From: Halodesulfurarchaeum sp.
GTDB lineage: Archaea > Halobacteriota > Halobacteria > Halobacteriales > Halobacteriaceae
Reading direction: 5' to 3'
Length of the DNA stretch: 8,975 bases
Assembly (NCBI GenBank): GCA_018334775.1
Contig: JAGXLJ010000028.1
Coordinates: 1 to 8,975, forward strand
Under the pieces are notes generated by a model that was not told the DNA's origin, did not search any database, and worked only from the letters and a program-made list of their open reading frames with translations. Position 1 is the stretch's first letter, and every line of letters begins with the position of its first letter. Below are positions 1-5,810 of the stretch, piece after piece. The position numbers were made by a program, and so were the translations under genes.

Positions 1-2
1 GA

Positions 3-704
3 GAAGAAGACGCAGTGAACGTCCCACCGCTGTTTGCCAGTCGACGCGAGGACCCCGGCATCCAGGAGGTCGTCTCGAACACCCTTCGGGACATCGTTCG
101 GTTCACGCCCGGGAACGCGCTGTTTTTCTTCCCAAGTTACGCGGAAGCAGCGCGGTATTACGACCATCTCGAGGACATCGATGGGTCGACGTTTCTCGAC
201 GAACCGGGAGTTCCCGTCGAGGAACGTCGCCAGAAGTTCGTCTCCCGGTCCGACGGGGTCATGTTCACATCGCTCTGGGGAACCCTCGCAGAAGGCGTGA
301 GTTTCGATGGCGAAGATGCACAGTCAGTCGCAGTCGTGGGGGTTCCATATCCTCGCCTTGACGAGCGCTCGCAGGCGGTTCAGGACGCCTACGATGAGGT
401 CTTTGGCGACCGCGAGGAAAACGCCGGCTGGCGATACGCGGTCGAGATTCCGACCGTCAGGAAGACCCGACAGGCCATCGGGCGGGTGATCCGCTCACCT
501 GAGGAAATCGGCGTGCGGGCCCTCATCGACCGCCGCTATACCACCGCCTCCCGAACGCGGATGGCCGACTATTCGGTCAACACGGACTTTCCACCGGAGG
601 AGCGGCGAGAACTCGTCGATGTCGAGCCGGAAAAACTGAAATACGCGATGTTGAACTTCTTCAGAGACCACGACGCCTGGGACGGTGAGGCCCCCCACCC
701 CTGA
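3..704 (+). CDS. XPD/Rad3/DinG-type superfamily 2 DNA helicase, C-terminal part (5' end outside window)
   Basis: This is the C-terminal helicase domain of an ATP-dependent 5'-3' DNA helicase of the XPD/Rad3/DinG group, which acts in nucleotide excision repair or related DNA processing. The reading frame is open to the left edge, so the GTG at 15 is probably internal and the true start lies upstream. Visible landmarks are the strand LFFFPSY near the start of the second helicase domain, then SLWGTLAEGVSFDGED followed by VVGVPYP (the motif V region, usually G-x-x-x-E-G-x-D-F in this family), then QAIGRVIRS (motif VI, with the arginine finger). These motifs are seen directly; the family assignment follows from them. 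The Walker A/B motifs and the four Fe-S cysteines of XPD would lie upstream and cannot be checked, so XPD proper and a DinG-like paralogue remain open. The gene ends with TGA directly abutting the stop of the convergent gene on its right. Confidence 0.88.
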   Translation, partial: EEDAVNVPPLFASRREDPGIQEVVSNTLRDIVRFTPGNALFFFPSYAEAARYYDHLEDIDGSTFLDEPGVPVEERRQKFVSRSDGVMFTSLWGTLAEGVSFDGEDAQSVAVVGVPYPRLDERSQAVQDAYDEVFGDREENAGWRYAVEIPTVRKTRQAIGRVIRSPEEIGVRALIDRRYTTASRTRMADYSVNTDFPPEERRELVDVEPEKLKYAMLNFFRDHDAWDGEAPHP

Positions 705-1217
705 TCAGGCCGGGAGGGAGATCGATTCGACCCGTTCGGTGTGCACACTATCGTACAGTTCGAGCGTGTCGACTCGAAAGCGGACCGGCTCGATCTCCCG
801 GTCCTGGACGGGGTCAGGTGCTGATTGGGGACCGCCCCGAGCCAGCGTCACGTGGGGGACGTAATTCGGGCCTTCCAGTGTCTCGACGGCTTCGAACTCC
901 GCGACGAGGCGGTCGTGAATCCGGCTCAATCCCTCACCCTCGACTGCGAGGTAGGCCACCGGACTCGGCCCTTTCGGCGGGTCCCAAAACGTCTCGATCC
1001 CGGTGACCGCGGCCTCGAACGGTGGCGTTCCCTCGAGGGCCTCGCGTGCCCGTCGCGCCACGTGGAGGTACTCCCGGCGGTCAGTCGCCGGCAGGCGTTT
1101 GAGGACCAGCGTCCGGGTGCGGGCGGGTCGAATCCGATCGAAGCCACTGAGGGCGGGCCGGAGCTGACTCGCAAGCTCACGGATTTCGAGCGGCACCGGG
1201 ACGTTGACGCTGTACAC
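705..1217 (-). CDS. 2H phosphoesterase family protein (LigT / 2'-5' RNA ligase-like), first catalytic motif degenerate
   Basis: A 170-residue protein starting with GTG. It resembles the LigT/2'-5' RNA ligase (2H phosphoesterase) superfamily, whose members hydrolyse or form 2',3'-cyclic or 2'-5' phosphodiester bonds in RNA and use two H-x-T/S motifs, one from each lobe. The second motif is clear: H122-V-T124-L in the context NYVPHVTLARGG. In the expected first-motif strand (residues 34-42, TRTLVLKRL) there is no His, and the first His anywhere is at residue 52. The fold is plausible, with strand SVNVPVP, strand TLVLKRL, strand VAYLAVEG, and HVTLARG. Loss of the first His suggests either altered catalysis or an RNA-binding role; a different alignment is possible. 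The start choice is supported by a TATA-like box 26 bp upstream, as expected for a leaderless mRNA. The stop abuts the convergent helicase stop with no spacer. Confident about the gene, moderately confident about the family, unsure about activity. Confidence 0.78.
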   Translation of the reverse strand: MYSVNVPVPLEIRELASQLRPALSGFDRIRPARTRTLVLKRLPATDRREYLHVARRAREALEGTPPFEAAVTGIETFWDPPKGPSPVAYLAVEGEGLSRIHDRLVAEFEAVETLEGPNYVPHVTLARGGPQSAPDPVQDREIEPVRFRVDTLELYDSVHTERVESISLPA

Positions 1218-1238
1218 GGCTGTCCTACGTGAGTCCCG

Positions 1239-1246
1239 AATAAAAA
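1239..1246 (-). promoter_or_regulatory. TATA-like box of the 2H phosphoesterase gene
   Basis: On the minus strand the sequence TTTTTATT is centred about 26 bp upstream of the GTG at 1217. That is the distance expected between an archaeal TATA box and the transcription start of a leaderless mRNA. No Shine-Dalgarno sequence precedes the GTG. The assignment rests on motif and spacing only. Confidence 0.55.
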
Positions 1247-1263
1247 CCGCCGGAAATTCCGTC

Positions 1264-1455
1264 CTACAGCAAGTCCCGCAAAAGCCGAAGGGCGACCAGC
1301 GCCAGGACGACTACGATGAGCACTCCAGCCAGCAACCAGATGAGCCGGGTGATGACGCGGAACACCCAGCCAAAGACCAGAAATGCGATCACTGCAGCAG
1401 CTATCGCCAGGAGGACTTTCAGAACGGTCGATGTCTCAATTCCCGGAGTCTTCAT
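1264..1455 (-). CDS. Small two-helix membrane protein of unknown function
   Basis: A 63-residue hypothetical membrane protein. After a short soluble N-terminus (about residues 1-10) there are two hydrophobic segments, about residues 11-32 (VLKVLLAIAAAVIAFLVFGW and on) and 38-56 (LIWLLAGVLIVVVLALVAL). They are separated by a short loop with two arginines (R33, R37), and the protein ends in a short charged tail (RLLRDLL). This pattern predicts a helical hairpin in the cytoplasmic membrane. I do not recognise the family and assign no function. An in-frame GTG one codon earlier (1458) gives an MM start and is equally compatible with the promoter; I chose ATG. The gene has its own TATA-like box at leaderless spacing, so it is probably not cotranscribed with the 2H gene downstream, which also has its own box. 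The plus-strand ORFs over the same bases look like shadows. Confidence 0.72.
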   Translation of the reverse strand: MKTPGIETSTVLKVLLAIAAAVIAFLVFGWVFRVITRLIWLLAGVLIVVVLALVALRLLRDLL

Positions 1456-1477
1456 CACATTCCGGTATGGGGAGGGG

Positions 1478-1486
1478 ATACATAAG
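1478..1486 (-). promoter_or_regulatory. TATA-like box of the small membrane protein gene
   Basis: On the minus strand CTTATGTAT is centred about 27 bp upstream of the ATG at 1455 (24 bp from the alternative GTG at 1458). This fits a leaderless transcript. It also supports the small ORF as a real expressed gene. Based on motif and spacing only. Confidence 0.5.
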
Positions 1487-1530
1487 ACCAGGGACGAGGG
1501 ACGGTGCCGGGACGGTGCCAGAGGCTCGCG

Positions 1531-1550
1531 CGGAAAGAAGGATTCAAATA
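1531..1550 (+). promoter_or_regulatory. Probable argG promoter (BRE plus TATA-like box)
   Basis: A purine-rich BRE-like element (CGGAAAG, 1531-1537) precedes an AT-rich TATA-like element (TTCAAATA, 1543-1550). Transcription would start near 1573-1576, giving argG an untranslated leader of about 185 nt. I see no convincing TATA-like box at the usual distance from the argG ATG itself, where about 1725-1740 is GC-rich. Alternative AT-rich stretches at about 1558-1564 and 1571-1577 would move the start 10-30 bp downstream. Confidence 0.4.
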
Positions 1551-1575
1551 CCCCGACTTGATAGAAACGGGTACA

Positions 1576-1665
1576 ATGGTCCCCTCGACGTCACGGCAGC
1601 CGTCTCAGCCCGTGAGCCGGGGGTCTCTTTTCCACTCCTCCCGACGACGAGGGGGGTCTCTCTGA
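1576..1665 (+). other. Possible Arg-rich leader peptide ORF upstream of argG (29 codons)
   Basis: An ATG sits 0-3 nt after the transcription start predicted from the 1531-1550 promoter, which is the leaderless position. It opens a 29-codon frame ending in TGA. Five of the 29 residues are Arg (codons at 1594, 1618, 1642, 1645 and 1648), and the last three are consecutive CGA codons four codons before the stop. The stop lies in the loop and 3' arm of a perfect hairpin (1653-1669). Arg codons in a leader just before arginine genes recall bacterial attenuator peptides, but nothing here proves translation. CGACGACGA repeats are common by chance in GC-rich haloarchaeal DNA. Treat as a hypothesis. 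Confidence 0.18.
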
Positions 1666-1669
1666 CCCC
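1581..1669 (+). promoter_or_regulatory. Structured argG leader with competing helices
   Basis: Several complementary segments are visible. Segment 1581-1592 can pair with 1643-1654 in 11 of 12 positions (one A-A mismatch). GGGGTC at 1653-1658 forms a perfect six-pair hairpin with GACCCC at 1664-1669 across a TCTCT loop. The same GACCCC can instead pair with GGGGTC at 1620-1625. A direct repeat GGGGGTCTCT occurs at 1619-1628 and 1652-1661, exactly 33 bp apart (about three helical turns). Small inner hairpins are also possible (CTCA 1604-1607 with TGAG 1613-1616). No T-run follows the 1653-1669 hairpin, so it is not a classical terminator. It could be an RNA switch, a translation-control leader, or DNA operator repeats for a repressor. 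Confidence 0.3.
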
Positions 1670-1721
1670 AGACTCATCCACACCGACCTGATTCGTTTCG
1701 AACGCCACGCCTGACAGCCAG

Positions 1722-1741
1722 TCACCGACGTGGTGAACCAC
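1722..1741 (+). repeat. Overlapping inverted repeats just upstream of argG
   Basis: TCACC (1722-1726) and GGTGA (1732-1736) form one inverted repeat. GTGGT (1730-1734) and ACCAC (1737-1741) form another that shares the GGT(GA) segment. The two cannot form together. They end 17 bp before the argG ATG, so they could be an operator or the last helix of the leader. They are short and may be chance. Confidence 0.25.
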
Positions 1742-1758
1742 AACCCAAATCCACACCA

Positions 1759-2994
1759 ATGTCACACAACACCGTCGCGCTCGCCTTCTCAGGGGGGCTC
1801 GACACGACCGTCACGGTACCGCTATTGAAAGAAGCGTACGGCTACGACGAGGTCATCGGCGTCACCGTCGACGTCGGCCAGCCCGAAAGCGAATTCGAGG
1901 AGGCCAAAGCCACTGCCGAGGCCCTCGACGTCGAACACTACATCGTCGATGCCACTGACGCCTTCGCCGACCTGCTCCTCGGCGCTGTCAAAGCAAACGC
2001 CACCTATCAGGGCTATCCGCTCGGGACCGCCCTGGCTCGCCCTATCATTGCGGCGACGATCCAGGCAGTCGCCGAGGACCACGACGCTGACGGCCTGGCC
2101 CACGGGTGCACCGGAAAGGGCAACGACCAGCTCCGGTTCGAAGCCGTTTGGCGCCAGTCCGACATGGATGTCATCGCACCAGTCCGCGAACGTAATCTGA
2201 CACGCGAGTGGGAAATCGAGTACGCCGAAGAGCGGGGCCTACCCATCGACAGCGGCAACGAGGGCACCTGGTCGATCGACTCGAACCTCTGGAGCCGGTC
2301 GATCGAGGGCGGCCACCTCGAGGATCCCGGCTACGTCCCGCCCGAGGAGATCTACGAGTGGACCGAGGAACCGAGCGGCGTGACCGAACTCGTGGAAATC
2401 GAGTTTGACGAAGGGGTTCCAGTCGCCCTCGATGGGGAAACGATGGACCCAGTCGAACTCATCACCACCCTCAACGAGATGGCGGGGGCCCACGGCGTCG
2501 GCCGGACTGACATGATGGAGGACCGCATTCTGGGCCTGAAGGTCCGCGAGAACTACGAACACCCAGCGGCGACCACACTGCTCGCGGCCCATGAAGCCCT
2601 CGAATCCTTCGTCCTCACCGCTGAAACACTCGATTTCAAGGAATCAGTCGACGACATGTGGGCACAAAAGGCCTACCAGGGACTGCTCGCCTCACCGCTT
2701 GTTGACAGCCTCAACGCGTTCATCGACGATACCCAAACTGCGGTCACGGGCACCGTCACGATCAAATTCGAAGGCGGCCAGGCCCGCCCCGTCGCCCGCG
2801 AGAGCGACAACGCGGTCTACTCAGAGGCGGCGGCCTCGTTCAACACGGAGGGCATTACGGGGGACATCGAACAGGGCGACGCGACCGGGGTCGCGAAGTA
2901 CCACGGGTTCCAGGATCGCCTCGCGGCCTCGATCCAGGCCTCGACGAACGTCGGGGATTTCGCGGCCGACGGACTCTCGACCGACGAGGAGTAA
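1759..2994 (+). CDS. argG: Argininosuccinate synthase
   Basis: ArgG (411 residues, a normal length for the family) joins citrulline and aspartate using ATP to make argininosuccinate, AMP and pyrophosphate in the cytoplasm. It carries out the penultimate step of arginine synthesis. The N-terminal ATP-pyrophosphatase loop is clear, with AFSGGLDTTV at residues 9-18. A conserved segment HGCTGKGNDQLRFE starts at residue 115 (commonly HGATGKGND), SIDSNLWSRS spans 172-181, and the LTREWEIEYAEERGLPI helix region precedes it. Start ATG 1759 is chosen because the protein begins directly with the expected strand and loop. No Shine-Dalgarno sequence precedes it and no nearby TATA box is seen, so a leadered, SD-less mRNA is likely. 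It is followed after seven bases by argH, almost certainly in one transcript. Nothing is missing from the protein. Confidence 0.97.
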   Translation: MSHNTVALAFSGGLDTTVTVPLLKEAYGYDEVIGVTVDVGQPESEFEEAKATAEALDVEHYIVDATDAFADLLLGAVKANATYQGYPLGTALARPIIAATIQAVAEDHDADGLAHGCTGKGNDQLRFEAVWRQSDMDVIAPVRERNLTREWEIEYAEERGLPIDSGNEGTWSIDSNLWSRSIEGGHLEDPGYVPPEEIYEWTEEPSGVTELVEIEFDEGVPVALDGETMDPVELITTLNEMAGAHGVGRTDMMEDRILGLKVRENYEHPAATTLLAAHEALESFVLTAETLDFKESVDDMWAQKAYQGLLASPLVDSLNAFIDDTQTAVTGTVTIKFEGGQARPVARESDNAVYSEAAASFNTEGITGDIEQGDATGVAKYHGFQDRLAASIQASTNVGDFAADGLSTDEE

Positions 2995-3001
2995 CAAGAC
3001 A

Positions 3002-4540
3002 ATGACCGAGGACACATCGGAGCAGACGAGCGAAGACGCCCCAAGCGAGACCGACACCAACGAGGAGACTGTGGTTCGCCGTGATCGCTTCAGCGGCGGA
3101 CCGGCGCGGGACTTCCTCTCCTCGATGGCCGCCGATGCACGGATTTTCGAGGCCGACGTAGCTGTCGATCGCGCCCACGTCGTCATGCTGGCCGAACAGG
3201 GGATCATCGATGACGAAACGGCCGGGTCGATCCTGACTGCATTAGACGATATCGAGGCAGCGGGACACGGGGCACTCCCTGACGGCGAAGACGTGCACGA
3301 GGCCATCGAAACGGCAGTCATCGACTCGATCGGCCCGGAAGGGGGCCGGATGCACACGGGCCGGTCGCGCAACGACGAAGTGGCAGCCTGTCTCCGCTAT
3401 CAGCTCCGCGCCGACCTGCTCGAAACGGTCGAAGCGGTACTCACGTTCCGCGAGGCACTCGTCGAGGTCGCCGATGAACACGTCGAAACGGTGATGCCCG
3501 GTTACACACACCTGCAACCGGCTCAGCCGACGACGGTAGCCCACTATTTGTTATCCTACGCGGGCGCGGCGGCGCGTGACACCGAGCGTCTGTTCGGGGC
3601 GATCGACCGCGTCAACCGCTCGCCGCTTGGGGCCGCGGCACTTGCGGGGACGCCGTTCGAGATTGACCGGGAGCGGACGGCCGAACTGCTTGGGTTCGAC
3701 GGCCTTGTCGAGAACAGCATGGATGCGGTCGCTGGACGTGACGTCCTTCTCGAATCGATGGCTGCAATCGGCGGCCTCTCGGTCACGCTGTCGGGACTCG
3801 CAGAGGACTTGATCCTCTATGCAAACCGCGATTACGTGATTCTCGCCGACGAGTACTCCTCGACGTCGTCGATCATGCCCCAGAAAAAGAACCCGGACAG
3901 CCTGGAACTGGTCCGGGCGACCGCCGGGGATGCAGCCGGCGCGGTCCAGGGGCTGCTGACGACGATTTCGGGGCTCCCGCGGGCCTACAACCGTGATCTT
4001 CAGCGGGCGACCCCCCATGTCTGGGAGCCTATGGACGACGTGACAGAAGCCACCGGGGTTGCGGCCGGCGCCGTTGGCACGCTCACCTGGAACAAGTCGG
4101 TCCTCGAAACAGCGGCCAGCGAGGGCTTTTCGACGGCGACCGGGATCGCCGATCGACTCGCAATGAGCGGACTTCCGTTCCGCACCGCTCACGAGATCGT
4201 GTCGACAACCGCGGAAGCACTGGAAGACGTGGGGGAATTCGATGGGGGCGCCCCCGACCCGTCGGCAACGATCGACGCACTCGCCGAGGCGACCGAGGCG
4301 GTGACCGGGGACGACCTTTCGGCGTTCGTCGAGCGGGAGACGGTCGAAACGCTGCTGGACCCACACGAGAGTGTCGCGGCTCGCGATTCGCATGGCGGTC
4401 CAGCGCCGACCCAGGTGGCGGCGGCCCTCGAAGAAACGAAGCGGGCCATCGAAGCTGACCGGATCGACGCCGAAAAGCGCCAGGCGGCGAGCGACGCTGC
4501 CGAACAGGCACGCACGGAGGCCGTGAGCCAGTTCGAATGA
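3002..4540 (+). CDS. argH: Argininosuccinate lyase
   Basis: ArgH (512 residues) splits argininosuccinate into arginine and fumarate, the last step of arginine synthesis; the family is homotetrameric. The signature loop is STSSIMPQKKNPD, with S289/S290, M292, K295 and N297, where the loop serine is catalytic in this superfamily. Upstream are HTGRSRND (118-125) and MPGYTHLQPAQPTT, which form substrate-binding regions. Residues 1-23 are a Ser/Thr/Glu/Asp-rich extension that bacterial ArgH proteins usually lack; a GTG at codon 24 is an alternative start. I keep the ATG because it lies seven bases after the argG stop and has GAGGAG (2986-2991) about ten bases upstream, inside the argG 3' end. The frame is open far upstream through argG, but that part is a shadow. 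Translation is probably coupled with argG. Confidence 0.96.
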   Translation: MTEDTSEQTSEDAPSETDTNEETVVRRDRFSGGPARDFLSSMAADARIFEADVAVDRAHVVMLAEQGIIDDETAGSILTALDDIEAAGHGALPDGEDVHEAIETAVIDSIGPEGGRMHTGRSRNDEVAACLRYQLRADLLETVEAVLTFREALVEVADEHVETVMPGYTHLQPAQPTTVAHYLLSYAGAAARDTERLFGAIDRVNRSPLGAAALAGTPFEIDRERTAELLGFDGLVENSMDAVAGRDVLLESMAAIGGLSVTLSGLAEDLILYANRDYVILADEYSSTSSIMPQKKNPDSLELVRATAGDAAGAVQGLLTTISGLPRAYNRDLQRATPHVWEPMDDVTEATGVAAGAVGTLTWNKSVLETAASEGFSTATGIADRLAMSGLPFRTAHEIVSTTAEALEDVGEFDGGAPDPSATIDALAEATEAVTGDDLSAFVERETVETLLDPHESVAARDSHGGPAPTQVAAALEETKRAIEADRIDAEKRQAASDAAEQARTEAVSQFE

Positions 4541-4573
4541 ACCGACACGATCGTCCAGGGATTCGATCTTCCC

Positions 4574-4590
4574 GATAGTCTGATACTATC
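4574..4590 (+). repeat. Inverted repeat in the argH-lysW spacer
   Basis: GATAGT (4574-4579), loop CTGAT, and ACTATC (4585-4590) form a perfect six-pair hairpin. The second arm TACTATC (4584-4590) can also pair with GATAGTA at 4664-4670, and a further GATAGG lies at 4681-4686. This AT-rich cluster sits between argH and the lysW promoter. It has no T-run after it, so a regulator-binding site or RNA processing site is as likely as a terminator. Confidence 0.35.
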
Positions 4591-4688
4591 ATATCGAAAC
4601 ACCGAAAAAGGAAGCGTCGATTCCGGGTAAATACGGGGTTTGACACGAGGAGCGGCCGGTGCAGATAGTATATGTATGCTGATAGGTT

Positions 4689-4701
4689 CGGAACGCTTAA
4701 G
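4689..4701 (+). promoter_or_regulatory. Probable lysWX promoter (BRE plus TATA-like box)
   Basis: CGGAACG (4689-4695) followed by CTTAAG (4696-4701) resembles a haloarchaeal BRE/TATA pair. Its centre is about 30 bp before the lysW ATG, compatible with a leaderless lysWX transcript. Another AT-rich stretch (about 4667-4677) is a weaker alternative. Read-through from argGH is also possible because no clear terminator is seen. Confidence 0.4.
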
Positions 4702-4728
4702 GGAATCAGTCGCGTACAAACTGGTGCT

Positions 4729-4893
4729 ATGACAACGTGTCCTGAATGCGGGGCCGGACTCACCCTGCACGACTCGATCGAAGTCGGAGAGATCGTCGAT
4801 TGCTCGACCTGCGGGACCGAACTCGAGGTCGTCGAGGAGAATCCACCGGTCCTCGACCTGGCCCCGGAGCTCGACGAGGACTGGGGGGAGTAA
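4729..4893 (+). CDS. lysW: Amino-group carrier protein LysW (ArgW)
   Basis: A 54-residue acidic carrier protein. Its C-terminal glutamate is joined through its gamma-carboxyl to the amino group of glutamate (arginine route) or alpha-aminoadipate (lysine route), protecting the amino group while later enzymes modify the substrate. The N-terminal zinc ribbon is seen as C4-x2-C7 and C25-x2-C28. The tail ends in the family hallmark EDWGE, with E54 the attachment residue. The frame is open to an ATG at 4672, but starting at 4729 places the zinc ribbon at residue 4 and fits the promoter spacing, so the shorter form is chosen. It lies next to argGH and two bases before lysX. Because haloarchaea generally make lysine by the diaminopimelate route, the arginine role (ArgW) is the likelier one; that is inference. 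Confidence 0.93.
   Translation: MTTCPECGAGLTLHDSIEVGEIVDCSTCGTELEVVEENPPVLDLAPELDEDWGE
4883..4890 (+). promoter_or_regulatory. Shine-Dalgarno-like site for lysX inside the lysW 3' end
   Basis: GGGGGGAG ends five bases before the lysX GTG. It coincides with the codons for the W-G-E end of LysW. It is the only strong SD-like sequence near this start and decides the GTG at 4896. Confidence 0.55.
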
Positions 4894-4895
4894 CT

Positions 4896-5774
4896 GTGAA
4901 AGTCGGCCTCCTCTATTCGCGGATCCGAACCGACGAAAAGCTCCTACTCGAGGAGTTGCGGTCCCGTGGCCACGAAGTCAAAAAGATCGACGTTCGCGAC
5001 CAGCAGTTCGGCCTGTCTGGATCGAGTGTCGACGCCGCAGAGCTTGATATCGTCGTCGACCGGTGTGTCGCCACCAGTCGCTCGATGTACGTCACGGAAT
5101 TCTTCGATTCCTACGGGGTGCCGATCGTGAACCCGCCGGACGTGGCGAGCACCTGTTCGGACAAGGTCAAGACGAGTCTGGCCCTTGAGGAGGCCGGCAT
5201 TCCGACGCCGGACACCCGGGTGGCGTTTACCCGCGAGGCAGCACTAGATGCGATCAAGGACTTTGGCTATCCGGTCGTGCTCAAACCGGTCGTCGGGTCG
5301 TGGGGCCGGCTGATGGCCCGCATCGAAGACGACCACGCCGCCGAGGCGATCCTTGAACACAAGGAGACCCTGGGCCACTACGAACACAAGATCTTCTACA
5401 TTCAGGAGTTCGTGGACAAGCCGGGCCGGGATTTACGTGTGTTATCCCTGGACGGTGACCCGGTCGCCGGGATGATCCGGTCGGCCGATCACTGGATCAC
5501 GAACGCCCATCGGGGCGCCGAAACCCGGGTCTTGGATATCAACGAGGAGATCGAGGACCTCGTCCGGCGGGCCAGTGACGCAGTCGGTGGCGGCCTGCTT
5601 GGAGTCGATCTCATGGAAACTGACGACGGATACACGATCCACGAGATCAATCACACGGTCGAGTACAAAGCCCTGGCCGACGTCGTCGACGTGGACATCG
5701 TCGGCGAAGTCGTCGATTGGCTTGAGGTAAAAGCCACAGCGAGCGACAACGGGGCCGCGAAGATGGCATTGTAG
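4896..5774 (+). CDS. lysX: LysW ligase LysX (ArgX), ATP-grasp family
   Basis: LysX (292 residues, close to the family's usual ~280) uses ATP to attach glutamate or alpha-aminoadipate to the C-terminal Glu of LysW. The ATP-grasp fold is visible. An N-terminal strand MKVGLLYSRIR is followed by the VVLKPVVGSWGRLMARI segment with K130 and the S135-W136-G-R loop. Next come the YIQEFVDKPGRDLRVLS strand and IRSADHWITNAHRGAE. The metal and substrate-binding EINHTVEYK (E250, N252, H253, E256) is near the C-terminus. The GTG start at 4896 is two bases after the lysW stop and has an SD-like site, so the pair is translationally coupled. The frame is open 50 codons upstream through lysW, but that part is a shadow. 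Glutamate specificity (ArgX) is inferred from the argGH neighbourhood, not shown by a residue I can vouch for. Confidence 0.93.
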   Translation: MKVGLLYSRIRTDEKLLLEELRSRGHEVKKIDVRDQQFGLSGSSVDAAELDIVVDRCVATSRSMYVTEFFDSYGVPIVNPPDVASTCSDKVKTSLALEEAGIPTPDTRVAFTREAALDAIKDFGYPVVLKPVVGSWGRLMARIEDDHAAEAILEHKETLGHYEHKIFYIQEFVDKPGRDLRVLSLDGDPVAGMIRSADHWITNAHRGAETRVLDINEEIEDLVRRASDAVGGGLLGVDLMETDDGYTIHEINHTVEYKALADVVDVDIVGEVVDWLEVKATASDNGAAKMAL

Positions 5775-5786
5775 GCCGGGCCTTTT
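5774..5786 (+). terminator. Possible lysX terminator (GC-rich element then T-run)
   Basis: GGCCGGGCC is followed at once by TTTT (5783-5786), directly after the lysX stop. Archaeal terminators need mainly a T-run, and the GC-rich part is short. This would separate lysWX from thrC, which has its own promoter candidate. Confidence 0.3.
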
Positions 5787-5800
5787 GTTGCGTTCGGGTG

Positions 5801-5810
5801 GTATTTGTAT
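5801..5810 (+). promoter_or_regulatory. TATA-like box of thrC
   Basis: GTATTTGTAT is centred about 27 bp upstream of the thrC ATG at 5833, with no Shine-Dalgarno sequence between. This fits a leaderless transcript and suggests thrC is not just the last gene of the arg transcript. Confidence 0.45.

Noticed and set aside
1204..1485. 93-codon plus-strand frame over the small membrane protein gene
   Set aside because: It is the reverse-strand shadow of two hydrophobic helices (hence Gln/Asp/His-rich), while the minus-strand reading has a proper promoter and membrane segments.
1544..1765. 73-codon minus-strand frame over the argG upstream region
   Set aside because: No TATA-like box or SD at its start, which overlaps the argG start; no recognisable domain. 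I read the region as a leader instead.
2591..3001. 137-codon in-frame extension upstream of argH
   Set aside because: It is an out-of-frame reading of the argG 3' end (Ser/Arg/Thr-rich). The ATG at 3002 with a Shine-Dalgarno-like site is the sensible start.
3551..4393. 280-codon open frame on the minus strand inside argH
   Set aside because: It lies wholly within a clear argH on the other strand. Its product is Arg/Pro/Cys-rich with no recognisable motif, typical of the antisense shadow of a GC-rich gene.
4083..4770. Two long minus-strand frames covering the argH end and the argH-lysW spacer
   Set aside because: Basic, Ser/Arg/Pro-rich products unlike haloarchaeal proteins. They run antisense to argH and lysW with no supporting start signals.
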